58,907 nucleotides of DNA from an uncultured Collinsella sp. (GCA_900757505.1 CAAEOE010000029.1:1-58907); one strand, 5' to 3'. Positions 7,496-16,504 are shown, numbered from the stretch's first letter. The notes: a model not told the origin generated them from the letters alone. Numbers and translations: made by a program.

Positions 7496-8602
7496 CTATG
7501 CCTGCTTGCCTGCGTCGGCCGGGAAGGTTATGCCGGCCTGCTGGCGCACGGCATCCATGATGCGCAGTGAGACGAGTGTGACATCGCGGTAGTGGCCAAG
7601 CTCGTGGCGTCCCGCCGGGGTCTCCCAAATCTCTTCCTTAACGTTATCGATGCCGCCGATGGCGGTGATAAAGTCTGTGAGTTCGTATTCCATAGTGTTG
7701 CTCGATTTGGGCAGGTCGAGCACGCGGCCGTTGTCTCCCTGTTCGCGCGGTGCCTCGGTTGCCGAGCCGCGTACGACATCGCCGCGATAGTCGATACGGA
7801 CGTTGCGGGGCGTGGACAGATGGTCGATCTGGATAGTGCCACGCTCGCCTTCGATCTGCGAGGGCAGCAGGTCATTCGTTATTTTGGAGTGCGCAAGCTC
7901 GACGGAGATACGGCCACCGCCGTAGCTAGCGAGGATGGAACCGCAGCCGTCGATGGGGCCGTGCGTGAGCTGTCGCGTGGTGGGGTCGAGCAGAGTAGCC
8001 ATGCTCGTAAGGCCGGAGGGCATGCCGAAAATCTCGACCATGGGCTCGACGGTATAAATGCCGATGTCCATAAGGGAACCCGATGCCATATTGCAATCGA
8101 AGATATTGGTGGCGCGTCCTGCGAGGATTTCGTTGTAGCGCGAGGAGTACTTACCAAAGCGCAGCGAGGCGCGGCGAATGGGCGCGATTTCGCCCAAGGC
8201 GTCCTCGATGGCGTGGAAAGCGGGGTCGTGGAGCGGGCGCATGGCCTCGAGGGCTACGACGCCAGCTGCCTCGGCGGCGCGGAATACCTCGAGCGCCTGC
8301 GCCTCGGTGGCGCAGAAGGGCTTTTCGACGATGACGTGCTTGCCGCCGGCGATGCAGGCGAGGGCCTGCTCGTAGTGGAGCGCATTGGGGCTGCCAATAT
8401 AGACGGCGTCGACGTCGGTAGCGGACATGAGCTCGTCGAGTGCGGTGAAGTTGCGTTCGCCGCCATGCTCGGCGGTAAAGGCAGCGCCGCGATCAGCATC
8501 GCGCGAGAGCGTGCCCACAAACGCGGCTTGGTCGTTGGCGTTGACGACTTGGATAAAGTCGCCGGTGATCATGGATGTGCCGATGGTCGCTATACGCAGC
8601 AT
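7496..8602 (-). CDS. Gfo/Idh/MocA family oxidoreductase
   Basis: 368 residues. An N-terminal Rossmann fold (IATIGTSMITGDFI) leads to the VDAVYIGSPNALHYEQA and KHVIVEKPFCATEAQA segments; the latter has the family's catalytic EKP lysine. The C-terminal beta domain includes DIGIYTVEPMVEIFG. These NAD(P)-dependent enzymes oxidise or isomerise sugars and related polyols; the substrate is not evident. GAGGGGGATAC precedes ATG 8602. It forms a two-gene unit with the acylphosphatase. Confidence 0.87.
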   Translation of the reverse strand: MLRIATIGTSMITGDFIQVVNANDQAAFVGTLSRDADRGAAFTAEHGGERNFTALDELMSATDVDAVYIGSPNALHYEQALACIAGGKHVIVEKPFCATEAQALEVFRAAEAAGVVALEAMRPLHDPAFHAIEDALGEIAPIRRASLRFGKYSSRYNEILAGRATNIFDCNMASGSLMDIGIYTVEPMVEIFGMPSGLTSMATLLDPTTRQLTHGPIDGCGSILASYGGGRISVELAHSKITNDLLPSQIEGERGTIQIDHLSTPRNVRIDYRGDVVRGSATEAPREQGDNGRVLDLPKSSNTMEYELTDFITAIGGIDNVKEEIWETPAGRHELGHYRDVTLVSLRIMDAVRQQAGITFPADAGKQA

Positions 8603-8676
8603 GTATCCCCCTCGTGCCGTTAGGTTTACAGGATGAGTGTAGCGCGAGGGGAACGCAAAAGCGTGCGAAAACGCCG

Positions 8677-9162
8677 TTACAGGTCGCTCTCGTTAAAGCC
8701 GGTGTCGATATCGAGGTTGGCTCCGTCGGCCGCCGTGGTGGCGAGCTCGTCGCAGCGCTCGTTGAGCTCGTGGCCGGCATGACCCTTAACCCAGATGAAT
8801 TCAACCTTGTGCTTGCTCTTTGCGGCAAGCAGGCGCTCCCACAGGTCGCGGTTCTTGACGGGCTGCTTGTTGGCTGTTTTCCAACCGCGCTTTTTCCATC
8901 CGTCGATCCAATGCTTGTTAAAGGCGTTGACGACGTATTGCGAGTCGGAATGGACTTCGACCTCGCAGGGGCGGTTGAGTGCCTCGAGCGCCACGATGAC
9001 GGCCATGAGCTCCATGCGATTGTTGGTGGTCTTAGCGTAGCCGCGCGAAAGCTCGGAGGTGAAGGTCTTGCCGGCGGGGTTGGTGTATTTGAGTACGGCG
9101 CCGTAGCCGCCGCGTCCCGGATTTGATCGGGCCGAGCCGTCGGTATAGATAATAACCTTCAC
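8677..9162 (-). CDS. rnhA: Ribonuclease HI
   Basis: 161 residues. It degrades RNA in RNA-DNA hybrids. The DEDD active site is visible: YTDGSARSNPG (Asp), RMELMAV (Glu), VHSDSQYVVNA (Asp) and ERCDELAT (Asp), with WVKGHAGHELNE between. The basic protrusion KKRGWKTANKQPVKN is present as in E. coli RNase HI. The start is GTG 9162 with AAAGGAA upstream. It has its own unit upstream of the oxidoreductase pair. Confidence 0.95.
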   Translation of the reverse strand: MKVIIYTDGSARSNPGRGGYGAVLKYTNPAGKTFTSELSRGYAKTTNNRMELMAVIVALEALNRPCEVEVHSDSQYVVNAFNKHWIDGWKKRGWKTANKQPVKNRDLWERLLAAKSKHKVEFIWVKGHAGHELNERCDELATTAADGANLDIDTGFNESDL

Positions 9163-9225
9163 ATGGTTCCTTTCGTTAGGCGCTTCTCGCGTGGGTGTAC
9201 ATTGTAGCGCCGCGTTCGGCGAGGG

Positions 9226-10170
9226 CTAGCAATCTATGATATCTACCCCGTCTCCAGATGGCTGGCTTTCGTGGATGATGCGGTCGAGTTCGTTGAGGTA
9301 TTGCTGCAAGAGGGGAGAGGGCTTGCGCTCGTCGTGCATGATATAGCCCACATGCATCGTCGGGGCGTCTGCCAACGGGATCGATGCCATGCCCCATTGC
9401 ATTTCATTGGAGAGGACGCCGGTCGACAAGGTGTAGCCGTTCGACGTGATGAGCAGGTTGGTGAGCGTTCCGCGGTCCGAGATGCGAATGTTTCGATCGC
9501 AGGGGATATAGCTAAACGGTTCTTCGGCGTAATAGAAGGAATTTGAGGTTCCCTGCTCAAAGCTGTAGCGCGTGTAGGGCGTGAGGTCGGCAAGCGATAG
9601 CTGGGGACGACGTGCGAGCGGGTGGCGCTCGCTTACGAAGACGTGGACCGTTGCGTCGAAGAGGGGATGGAAGCTCGCGCGGGCGTCGGTAAAGGCCTTC
9701 TGCAGGACGCGGGCATTAAAGTCATCCAGATACAGAATGCCGATATCGCTGCGAAATGCGCGGACGTCGTCGATGATCTGCGACGTGGTGGTCTCGCGCA
9801 TGATGAACTCGAACTTGCTGTCGCGGCAGCGCTCGACGACGTTGATAAAGGCCTCGACCGAAAAAGCGTAGTGCTGGGCCGAGATGGCAAGGCGCGCCTG
9901 GGGTGTGCCGCCGTCCTCGTAGCGGGCCTCGAGCATATCGGCCTGCTCTACGACCTGGCGCGCATAGCCCAAAAGCTCGGTGCCGTCGTTGGTGAGCGTG
10001 ACGCCGCGGCTGGAACGCGTAAAGATTTCTAGATGGAGCTCCTGCTCTAGGCTTTTGACGGCGTTGGAGATATTGGACTGCGCGGTATAGAGGCGCTGAG
10101 CTGCGGCGTTAATTGAGCCGGACTCTGCCACGGCGATAAGAAAACGAAGCTGTTGGAGGGTCATCGGCAC
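9226..10170 (-). CDS. LysR-family transcriptional regulator
   Basis: 314 residues from GTG 10170, or 312 from ATG 10164. The N-terminal helix-turn-helix is typical (LQQLRFLIAVAESGSINAAA, then AQSNISNAVKSLEQELHLEI). A LysR substrate domain follows (ARLAISAQHYAF onward). It is divergent from metY with a 270-base interval, the arrangement expected for a regulator of sulfur amino acid synthesis. The inducer cannot be told from sequence. A near-perfect LysR box lies 18 bases upstream, which suggests autoregulation. Confidence 0.9.
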   Translation of the reverse strand: MPMTLQQLRFLIAVAESGSINAAAQRLYTAQSNISNAVKSLEQELHLEIFTRSSRGVTLTNDGTELLGYARQVVEQADMLEARYEDGGTPQARLAISAQHYAFSVEAFINVVERCRDSKFEFIMRETTTSQIIDDVRAFRSDIGILYLDDFNARVLQKAFTDARASFHPLFDATVHVFVSERHPLARRPQLSLADLTPYTRYSFEQGTSNSFYYAEEPFSYIPCDRNIRISDRGTLTNLLITSNGYTLSTGVLSNEMQWGMASIPLADAPTMHVGYIMHDERKPSPLLQQYLNELDRIIHESQPSGDGVDIIDC

Positions 10171-10186
10171 CCGTTCTTTCGATAGC

Positions 10187-10203
10187 TATCTAAAAAACAG
10201 ATA
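10187..10203. promoter_or_regulatory. LysR box (ATC-N9-GAT)
   Basis: TATCTAAAAAACAGATA is an interrupted palindrome of the classic LysR type (ATC-N9-GAT at 10188-10202). It is placed between the LysR gene start and the metY leader, so it could govern both. Confidence 0.6.
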
Positions 10204-10323
10204 ACAGGTTAGCGCTTTTAAGTGATTGACCGAGCGATGCAACGCTCGTACTATTCAAAACACACAAAGGCGGTAGGTAATTAAGCAGACCACGGAACCG
10301 GGACGTCAAAAGGGGGACCGCAT

Positions 10324-10377
10324 ATGCACTGCTTGCCAAGACGAATGCCGGGCTCCTGTTTGCGCCCGTTGGCGTGA
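10324..10377 (+). CDS. Putative Cys-codon leader peptide upstream of metY
   Basis: A 17-codon frame, ATG 10324 to TGA 10377, reading MHCLPRRMPGSCLRPLA. An AGGGGGA ribosome site lies eight bases before the ATG. It contains cysteine codons TGC and TGT and two methionines. Its last third overlaps a hairpin at 10353-10384, so ribosome position could alter the leader's folding. Cysteine-responsive leader peptides are known in actinobacteria; here the role is inferred. Confidence 0.45.
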   Translation: MHCLPRRMPGSCLRPLA

Positions 10378-10384
10378 TCAGGAG
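10353..10384 (+). promoter_or_regulatory. Leader hairpin overlapping the putative leader peptide
   Basis: CTCCTG (10353-10358) pairs with CAGGAG (10379-10384), and CGCC (10363-10366) with GGCG (10371-10374) inside it. The stem hides an AGGAGG word. No T-run follows, so if it acts it is more likely to be an anti-structure than a terminator. Confidence 0.35.
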
Positions 10385-10440
10385 GCAACGACTTACTTCT
10401 CTCACTCTTAGTTACTTTTTATTCGATCAAGGAGATCATC

Positions 10441-11751
10441 ATGAGCCAGTTCATCAACAACCCCGAGCACACCTTTGGTTTCGATACCCTGCAGCTTCAC
10501 GTTGGCCAGGAGAGCGCCGATCCCGCATCCGACTCCCGCGCCGTGCCTATCTACCAGACCACGAGCTATGTGTTCCGCAACTCCCAGCACGCCGCCGACC
10601 GCTTTGGTCTTGCCGATGCTGGTAACATCTACGGCCGTCTGACCAACTCCACCCAGGGCGTCTTCGAGGACCGTATCGCCGCACTCGAGGGTGGCGTGGC
10701 GGGTCTTGCCGTCGCCTCCGGTGCTGCTGCCATCACCTATACCCTGCAGGCTCTTGCCCAGGCCGGTGACCACGTGGTGGCTCAGAAGACCATCTACGGT
10801 GGCTCCTACAACCTGCTGGAGCATACGCTCTCCCAGTTTGGCGTCGAGACCACCTTCGTCGATGCCCACAACCTGGACGAGGTCGAGGGCGCCATCAAGG
10901 ACAACACCACGGTCATCTATCTCGAGACACTCGGCAACCCCAACTCCGATATTCCCAACATCGACGCCATCTCCGAGGTCGCCAAGAAGCATGGTCTTCC
11001 GGTCGTCGTCGATAACACCTTCGGCACCCCGTATCTGTTCCGTCCGCTGGAGCACGGCGCCAACATCGTCGTCCACTCTGCAACCAAGTTTATCGGTGGT
11101 CACGGCACGTCGCTGGGCGGTGTGATCGTCGACGGCGGTAACTTCGATTGGAAGGCGAGTGGCAAGTACGCCCAGATCGCTGAGCCCAACCCCTCCTACC
11201 ACGGCGTTTCGTTTGCCGAGGCTGCCGGCCCTGCCGCCTTCGCGACCTATGTCCGCGCCATTCTGCTGCGTGACGAGGGTGCCTGCATCAGCCCGTTCAA
11301 CGCCTGGGTCCTGCTCCAGGGCACCGAGACTCTGTCACTGCGCGTTGACCGTCATGTCGAGAACACCAAGAAGGTCGTTGAGTTCCTGACTGGTGACAGC
11401 CACGTCGCCAAGGTAAACCACCCGAGCCTGCCTGAGCACCCCGATCACGAGCTCTATCAGAAGTACTTCCCCCGTGGCGGTGCCTCGATCTTCACCTTTG
11501 AGATTAAGGGTGGCCAGGAGGCCGCCTGGAAGTTCATCGATCAGCTGCAGGTGTTCTCGCTGCTCGCCAACGTGGCCGACGTCAAGTCGCTCGTCGTGCA
11601 CCCGGCTACCACCACGCACTCCCAGCTCTCTGCCGAGGAGCTCGCCGAGCAGAACATCACGCCCTCCACGATTCGTCTTTCCATCGGTACCGAGAACGCC
11701 GAGGATATCATTTGGGATCTGAAGCAGGCCTTCGCCGCGCTGGACGAGTAA
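10441..11751 (+). CDS. metY: O-acetylhomoserine sulfhydrylase
   Basis: 436 residues of the Cys/Met-metabolism PLP family, at the ~430-residue length of O-acetylhomoserine sulfhydrylases. It makes homocysteine from O-acetylhomoserine and sulfide. The PLP lysine is in SATKFIGGHGTS; QTTSYVF, YGRLTNSTQGVFEDRIAALE and VDNTFGTPYLFRPLEHGA are family landmarks. AAGGAG precedes ATG 10441. Strong preferred-codon use suggests high expression. The long leader with a possible Cys peptide and the divergent LysR gene suggest regulation by sulfur amino acid supply. Confidence 0.93.
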   Translation: MSQFINNPEHTFGFDTLQLHVGQESADPASDSRAVPIYQTTSYVFRNSQHAADRFGLADAGNIYGRLTNSTQGVFEDRIAALEGGVAGLAVASGAAAITYTLQALAQAGDHVVAQKTIYGGSYNLLEHTLSQFGVETTFVDAHNLDEVEGAIKDNTTVIYLETLGNPNSDIPNIDAISEVAKKHGLPVVVDNTFGTPYLFRPLEHGANIVVHSATKFIGGHGTSLGGVIVDGGNFDWKASGKYAQIAEPNPSYHGVSFAEAAGPAAFATYVRAILLRDEGACISPFNAWVLLQGTETLSLRVDRHVENTKKVVEFLTGDSHVAKVNHPSLPEHPDHELYQKYFPRGGASIFTFEIKGGQEAAWKFIDQLQVFSLLANVADVKSLVVHPATTTHSQLSAEELAEQNITPSTIRLSIGTENAEDIIWDLKQAFAALDE

Positions 11752-11811
11752 GGCGACTTGTGCAAGGACCCCTTGCGACTCGATAGGTATAACTGCATAA
11801 AATGCCTGCTC

Positions 11812-11852
11812 AAGGCGCCTGTGCAAGCAATGGTTGCGCAGGCGCCTTTTTT
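11812..11852 (+). terminator. Intrinsic terminator of metY
   Basis: AAGGCGCCTGTGCAA (11812-11826) pairs with 11834-11848 around a 7-nt loop, followed by a T-run. Confidence 0.92.
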
Positions 11853-12063
11853 GCATAGGGAGGGCGCTATTACAGGGTTTTTGGCATGCTTTATGCATTC
11901 GAGTTGTGGAAAACTCCTGTTGAGAGGATGTGAGTTTTACGCAATTGACGTGCGCCTTTTGAGTAAAACCGCAGGTCGCGATTTGCTCGGGGTACTATGC
12001 AGCGCAATCGAATCACACGCAGCTCAAACGCAGCAAAAACGCACTACGGAGGTTTCCAGCTAC
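11853..12063 (+). other. Intergenic region before a secreted-protein gene
   Basis: About 210 bases without a gene. GTTTTAC (11934-11940) and GTAAAAC (11963-11969) form an inverted repeat that could be an operator. I do not see a convincing promoter pair or RNA gene. Confidence 0.3.
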
Positions 12064-12837
12064 ATGAGGATCGATTCACGAAAACCGAAAGCCGCAGCCC
12101 TTTCCGCCGCTCTGACCGTGGCACTTTTGGCGGGCGCCGGTGCAACTGATGCCCACGCCGCAACACTGTCCGATACGGTTGGATCTACGCCGTCCGAGAC
12201 GACGCTGGTACAGCCCGTTGACTATCGCGGCGATGGTTATGGTTCCATGCAGGAGTGGAACGCCTCGATGGAGGCCAAGCGCGATTCCCTGGAGATGCGC
12301 GCTCAGATCATCATGAACATGTACGATGACTATGCCACCGATGACGAGCGCGCTGTGCTGCAGGGTTGCATCGACGGTGCGGGTAGCCTGTTGACGATGG
12401 GGGAGGTCGACGCGAAGTCGACCGAGCTCGATGAGTTGCGCGCCACGCTCGAGGATGCTAAGCGCGAGGCGCTCGAGGCTGCCGCCGAGGCGGAGGCTGC
12501 CGAGGTCGCCCAGGCTTCGTACTACAACGCCGGTTACACTCCGTCCTACGCGTCTGCCGCGTCCTGCGCGAACGGATCGGGCCTGACGCGCTCTGCGGGT
12601 GTCAATAACTACAACGGGCGCCGCGAGACCTATTACAGCAGCAATGTGCTTTATCACTATCGCACGGGCGAATGGACTCAGGATTCTGAGGGCTTCTGGC
12701 GCGATTCCGACGGCTATTACGTTGTTGCCGCGGGCGATATGGCCCAGGGCTCGACCTTTACGGGCTCCAAGGGTGATTGCAAGGTCTATGACTCCGGCTG
12801 CGCTGCCGGAACCACCGACTACTACACCGGTTGGTAA
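12064..12837 (+). CDS. Secreted protein with C-terminal 3D/RlpA-like domain
   Basis: 257 residues. A signal peptide covers residues 1-33 (basic SRKPK, then a hydrophobic run ending at THE AHA-A-type site DAHAAT). A coiled-coil segment with runs of Ala and Glu occupies about 60-155. The C-terminal ~90 residues (GRRETYYSS, EGFWRDSDGYYVVAAGDMAQ, KVYDSGC) resemble double-psi barrel domains linked to cell-wall enzymes, but this is a loose match. GGAGG lies before ATG 12064, eleven bases away. Probably acts at the cell wall; function unproven. Confidence 0.6.
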   Translation: MRIDSRKPKAAALSAALTVALLAGAGATDAHAATLSDTVGSTPSETTLVQPVDYRGDGYGSMQEWNASMEAKRDSLEMRAQIIMNMYDDYATDDERAVLQGCIDGAGSLLTMGEVDAKSTELDELRATLEDAKREALEAAAEAEAAEVAQASYYNAGYTPSYASAASCANGSGLTRSAGVNNYNGRRETYYSSNVLYHYRTGEWTQDSEGFWRDSDGYYVVAAGDMAQGSTFTGSKGDCKVYDSGCAAGTTDYYTGW

Positions 12838-12862
12838 TTTTTCTGCATCACGGATATTTGGC

Positions 12863-12910
12863 GGACGGGCGTCTTTACCGAGCTTAAGGGCAACGTAAGG
12901 ACGTCCGTTC
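12863..12910 (+). terminator. Long hairpin after the secreted-protein gene
   Basis: Arms 12863-12878 and 12895-12910 pair over 16 bases with G-U pairs (core ACGGGCGTCTTTAC). Probable terminator, though the T-run is poor. Confidence 0.6.
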
Positions 12911-13023
12911 TATGTATGCGTTTGAGTTAACAGAGCCCTTACCGTGGCGGTACGCTGGGCGTATGGATGCGGGGCACACTGGTTCTTGAGAAATAAGGTC
13001 TTTCTCTTGGAGGAAGTGGTCTT

Positions 13024-13230
13024 GTGAATGCTCGAGATATTGCCGTTGCCGCCGTCGCGTTGATGCTTGGTTGCCTTGGTCCTACGGCCGCGCTCGTCGC
13101 GGGTATGCAGGGGTCTTGTGGGGCTGCTCCTATCGTGGTCGGCGCGCTGATCGCGGCCGCGCTGCTGGGAAGTGCGGGTGTAGCCCTTTGTCGCGACGAT
13201 GAGGGCCAGGCGTCGGAGTCGCAGCTCTAA
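13024..13230 (+). CDS. Small membrane protein, 68 residues
   Basis: Two hydrophobic helices (about residues 6-27 and 36-56), then a short charged tail (CRDDEGQASESQL). GTG 13024 follows GGAGG. No family recognised; probably an inner-membrane small protein. It is followed by a terminator hairpin and converges with panE. Confidence 0.5.
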   Translation: MNARDIAVAAVALMLGCLGPTAALVAGMQGSCGAAPIVVGALIAAALLGSAGVALCRDDEGQASESQL

Positions 13231-13268
13231 CCGTTGTGAAGCTGATTTTTGGCCAAAGATGAAAAAGG

Positions 13269-13305
13269 AAGCCGCCGCGAGGGGAGTGTCCCTTGCGGCG
13301 GCTTT
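13269..13305. terminator. Bidirectional terminator
   Basis: AAGCCGCCGCGAGGG (13269-13283) pairs with 13290-13304 around GAGTGT. A T-run follows on each strand (TTTG on plus, TTCCTTTTTC on minus). It serves the small membrane protein and panE, which converge. Confidence 0.85.
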
Positions 13306-13339
13306 GCCATTGGATCTGTTGGCTGCAGTATGCCGAGCA

Positions 13340-14254
13340 CTACCAGCTGCTTTCTATTTCGCGAATCCTCTGGTAGAGCCAATCGTTTTGCGGCACTTGG
13401 ATATCGTGTTTGGCGGCCAGGCGGCAAATGGTGCCCGCGAACTCCTCGACTTCGGTTTTTCGTTGTGCAATGCGGTCTTGAGCCATCGAGGGCATACCGG
13501 TGGGGTCGATTCCCTCGATGAGGTGCACCATTTGCGTCAGGTCTGCCTCGGTCAGCTCAACGCCCTCGGCGTTGGCGACCGCAAGCGTTTCGCGCATGGC
13601 GGAAACAAAGCAGCGACGCTGCTCGGAGCCCGGCTCCGTGGCGCTTCCGTAGGTCCCGCCGTAGGCCATGCAGGTCTGGTTGATGCCGTCGTTGAGCATG
13701 AGTTTGGCCCACATGCGGTGGGCGATGTCGTCCTCGACGGTATGGGCGATGCCGCAGCGCGTATAGAGCTCGTCGATAGCGGCGACGGTCGCGGGGCCGG
13801 TGCCGGCGGCTGCACCAAAGCGGATTTCGCCCGCATTGGTAAAGGTGAGCGCGCCGTTGAGGAATACGGCGTCCATGCCCTGGCAGATACCCAGGACGGT
13901 ATGCTCCCAGCCAAAGCGTTCGGCAATCTTTTGCTCGCTCGTAATGCCGTTGCACAGCGAGGCGATGAGCGTGTTGGGTCCCACGACACGCTCCATAGTC
14001 TTGAGTGCTTGGTCGAGACCGGTGGTCTTGACCGTCAGGATGACCAGATCGGCGGGCGCTGCCTCGCTGGCGCGGACGGACTTGAGTGCACAGGGCTTGC
14101 CGTTGATGGTAAGCGCATCGTTTGCGTGACGCTCGAAGCGTGCATCGTCCATGACGTATTCGACGGCGTCATTGCCGAGGGCCTTGGCAATCATGCTGCC
14201 GTAGAGCAGGCCGACGCCGCCCTTGCCGATAAAGGCGACCTTGTTGATCTGCAT
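13340..14254 (-). CDS. panE: 2-dehydropantoate 2-reductase (ketopantoate reductase family)
   Basis: 304 residues. The N-terminal nucleotide-binding loop (VAFIGKGGVGLLYGSMI), the DLVILTVKTTGLDQAL segment and the SLCNGITSEQKI segment identify the PanE/ApbA family, which reduces 2-dehydropantoate to pantoate for coenzyme A. The C-terminal helical domain carries the catalytic-type Lys in MWAKLMLNDGINQTCM. ATG 14254 has GGGGAG nine bases upstream. Family membership is firm; some members reduce other 2-oxo acids, so the substrate is less sure. Confidence 0.82.
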   Translation of the reverse strand: MQINKVAFIGKGGVGLLYGSMIAKALGNDAVEYVMDDARFERHANDALTINGKPCALKSVRASEAAPADLVILTVKTTGLDQALKTMERVVGPNTLIASLCNGITSEQKIAERFGWEHTVLGICQGMDAVFLNGALTFTNAGEIRFGAAAGTGPATVAAIDELYTRCGIAHTVEDDIAHRMWAKLMLNDGINQTCMAYGGTYGSATEPGSEQRRCFVSAMRETLAVANAEGVELTEADLTQMVHLIEGIDPTGMPSMAQDRIAQRKTEVEEFAGTICRLAAKHDIQVPQNDWLYQRIREIESSW

Positions 14255-14270
14255 GTGAATCATCTCCCCA

Positions 14271-14299
14271 TATAAAAGGCGCCCGCGTAAGGGGCGCCT
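14271..14299 (-). terminator. Terminator of the cyclase-family gene
   Basis: AGGCGCCC (14277-14284) pairs with GGGCGCCT (14292-14299); on the minus strand TTTTATA follows the stem. Confidence 0.85.
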
Positions 14300-14376
14300 G
14301 ATGGATTGTATGCTGCCAGGGTGATTGGTGGGTGCGCGGGGCGCTGTTATGAAAAAGAAACTATTGCGCTGTGCGC

Positions 14377-15147
14377 TTATGCCGCGGGGCAGACCGCAAA
14401 AACGCGTGCGGGATATCCAACGCCATCGCGCACCTTGGGGAAGGTGCAGAAGATGACGGCGCCCGTGGCGGGAAGCTCGTCCAGATGGTCCATGACCTCG
14501 ATCTGGTAACGGTCGACCGAGAGGATGTATTGCTCGCCGGGATAGGGGTAGGCATCCTCGCGCGTGGTCACGGATGCGGGGTCGGTGTCTGCCGGTTCGT
14601 GACCGATGGCGCCGATGTTGCGCTCTTCTACAAGCCATTTGATGGCGTCGAGGTCCCAGCCGGGGTAGTGAGGCTGGCCGTCCTCGTCCTTGTTTTCGAG
14701 GTCAGCGAGCTTGGACCAGTCGGAGCGGAAGGCGACAAAGGCGTCCTCGGGAATGCGGCCGTGCTCGGCCTCCCAAGCCTTGAGGTCATCGACGGTCAGG
14801 ACGAAATCGGGGTTTGCGGCGCACTCCTCGTGCTTGTCGATGACGCAGAGCGGATGCATAAACTCGATAGGTTTAATCTCGCCAAGGGAACGGCCATCGA
14901 CATGGAAGTGGCGCGGTGCGTCGACGTGGGTACCGTACTGCGAGGCGACCGAATACTGGAAGCATCGCATGGGCGCGAGCATGTCTTCGGGCGTATCGGG
15001 CAGGTAGTCGAAGAGCTTGGTGGACTCAAACGGCTTAAAGCCAAACCAGTGCGGGGTGTCGCACGAGAGCGTGTGGGTGAGGTCAACCCAGCGATAATCG
15101 GTGCTTTTGAGCTGGGATGCGAGATTCCAAAGGTCGAGCGCGGGCAT
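14377..15147 (-). CDS. Cyclase-family (kynurenine formamidase-like) hydrolase
   Basis: 256 residues of the cyclase/arylformamidase family, metal-dependent amidohydrolases. VDLTHTLSCDTPHW begins the domain; the metal motif YGTHVDAPRHF (HxxxDxxxH type) and the later GHEPADTD are intact. Homologs hydrolyse N-formylkynurenine or other amides; nothing in the neighbourhood fixes the substrate. AGGAG precedes ATG 15147. The gene stands alone between its terminator and the divergent aldo/keto reductase gene. Confidence 0.85.
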   Translation of the reverse strand: MPALDLWNLASQLKSTDYRWVDLTHTLSCDTPHWFGFKPFESTKLFDYLPDTPEDMLAPMRCFQYSVASQYGTHVDAPRHFHVDGRSLGEIKPIEFMHPLCVIDKHEECAANPDFVLTVDDLKAWEAEHGRIPEDAFVAFRSDWSKLADLENKDEDGQPHYPGWDLDAIKWLVEERNIGAIGHEPADTDPASVTTREDAYPYPGEQYILSVDRYQIEVMDHLDELPATGAVIFCTFPKVRDGVGYPARVFAVCPAA

Positions 15148-15309
15148 GGGTGGCTCCTTTCATCGGGCTTTTTGCTGATGTTAAAGCGCTGGCGTGACGG
15201 CTCGATTTCTGCTGCGTTACGATACGTTCTCGATTGCGATTCCGATGTGTTTCGATGACGTGACGGGTTTGTTTCGCCTTGTCAGGGTTTCGATGGGAGG
15301 GGAGGGGCC

Positions 15310-16500
15310 GTGCAATATCGCGTTGACCCCAAAAGCGGCAACCGTATCTCGGCGTTGGGGCTGGGCTGCATGAGGTTTCCCGGTGCGCCGGGACGCCCGG
15401 ATGCGAAGACCGCCGACGCCATCATCTCCCGTGCGGTGGAGCAGGGGATTAACTACCTGGACACGGCCTATCTCTATCCCGGCAACGAGGCTTGCGTGGG
15501 CGCTTCGCTTGAGCGCCTAGGCCTACGCGACCAGATTTTGCTCGCGACCAAGTTGCCGCACGCTTCGTGCAAATGTGCGGAGGATTTCGACCGCTTTTTT
15601 GACGAGCAGCTGCGCCGTTTGCGGACTGACCATATCGACTATTACCTTATGCACAACATCACCTCGCCCGCCCAATGGGAGCGTGTGGTGGCGTTGGGTA
15701 TCGAGGACTGGATTGCGTGCCAAAAGGCTGCGGGGCGTATTCGCCAGATAGGTTTTTCGTACCACGGCAGCGCGGCGGATTTCTTGACGATGCTTGACGC
15801 GTACGATTGGGATTTTTGCCAGATCCAGTACAACTATGCCGGCGAGCGCTACCAAGCGGGGACGGCAGGACTCATGGCGGCTGCGGAGCGTGGGCTCGCG
15901 GTGTTTGTGATGGAGCCGCTGCTGGGCGGGCGTCTGGCGGGCAAGTTGCCGCCGCGGGCCCGCGCCGTGCTCGATGGCGCCCGTGACCCGCATTTGCGCA
16001 CTCCTGCCGCCTGGGGGCTTTCGTGGGTGTGGAACCATCCTCAGGTGACGATGCTGCTTTCGGGTATGACCGATACCGCGCAAGTGGATGAGAACGCGGC
16101 ATTGGCGGATCGCGCGCTGCCGGATTCGATGACGACAGAGCAGCTCGATACCATCGCACGTGTGCTGGGAGAGTTTGAAAAATCGAATCGCGTGCCCTGC
16201 ACGGGATGCGGCTATTGCATGCCGTGCCCTAAAGGCATCAATATCCCTGGATGTTTTGCCGCCTACAACGCAAGCTATGCGCACAGCTGGTTTACGGGCC
16301 TATCGCAGTACTTCACGGCGAGCGCGGTGCGTACAAGCGAGGCCAAGCTGGTGAGCAATTGCGTCAAGTGCGGCAAATGCGCGCGCCACTGCCCGCAGCA
16401 TATCGATATCCCCGAGCGTCTCGATGACGTGCGCCGACGCTTCCAGCCGGGCCCCGTAACGGCCATGCTTAAAGTCTTCGGCAAAACGCGCTCCTCATGA
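15310..16500 (+). CDS. Aldo/keto reductase fused to ferredoxin domain
   Basis: 396 residues. Residues 1-290 are an aldo/keto reductase barrel with Asp/Tyr/Lys/His counterparts in NYLDTAYLYPG, LLATKLP and DYYLMHN. The C-terminal ~100 residues hold two Cys clusters, CTGCGYCMPCPKG and CVKCGKCARHCPQH, for [4Fe-4S] centres. Such fused forms are common in anaerobes and probably couple ferredoxin-type electron flow to carbonyl reduction. GTG 15310 follows a strong GGGAGGGGAGGGG site. Substrate unknown. Confidence 0.9.
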   Translation: MQYRVDPKSGNRISALGLGCMRFPGAPGRPDAKTADAIISRAVEQGINYLDTAYLYPGNEACVGASLERLGLRDQILLATKLPHASCKCAEDFDRFFDEQLRRLRTDHIDYYLMHNITSPAQWERVVALGIEDWIACQKAAGRIRQIGFSYHGSAADFLTMLDAYDWDFCQIQYNYAGERYQAGTAGLMAAAERGLAVFVMEPLLGGRLAGKLPPRARAVLDGARDPHLRTPAAWGLSWVWNHPQVTMLLSGMTDTAQVDENAALADRALPDSMTTEQLDTIARVLGEFEKSNRVPCTGCGYCMPCPKGINIPGCFAAYNASYAHSWFTGLSQYFTASAVRTSEAKLVSNCVKCGKCARHCPQHIDIPERLDDVRRRFQPGPVTAMLKVFGKTRSS

Positions 16501-16504
16501 CCCT

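Noticed and set aside
10260..10440. SAM riboswitch or T-box before metY
   Set aside because: None of the conserved core words that I know for those RNAs is present; the leader-peptide reading has better support.
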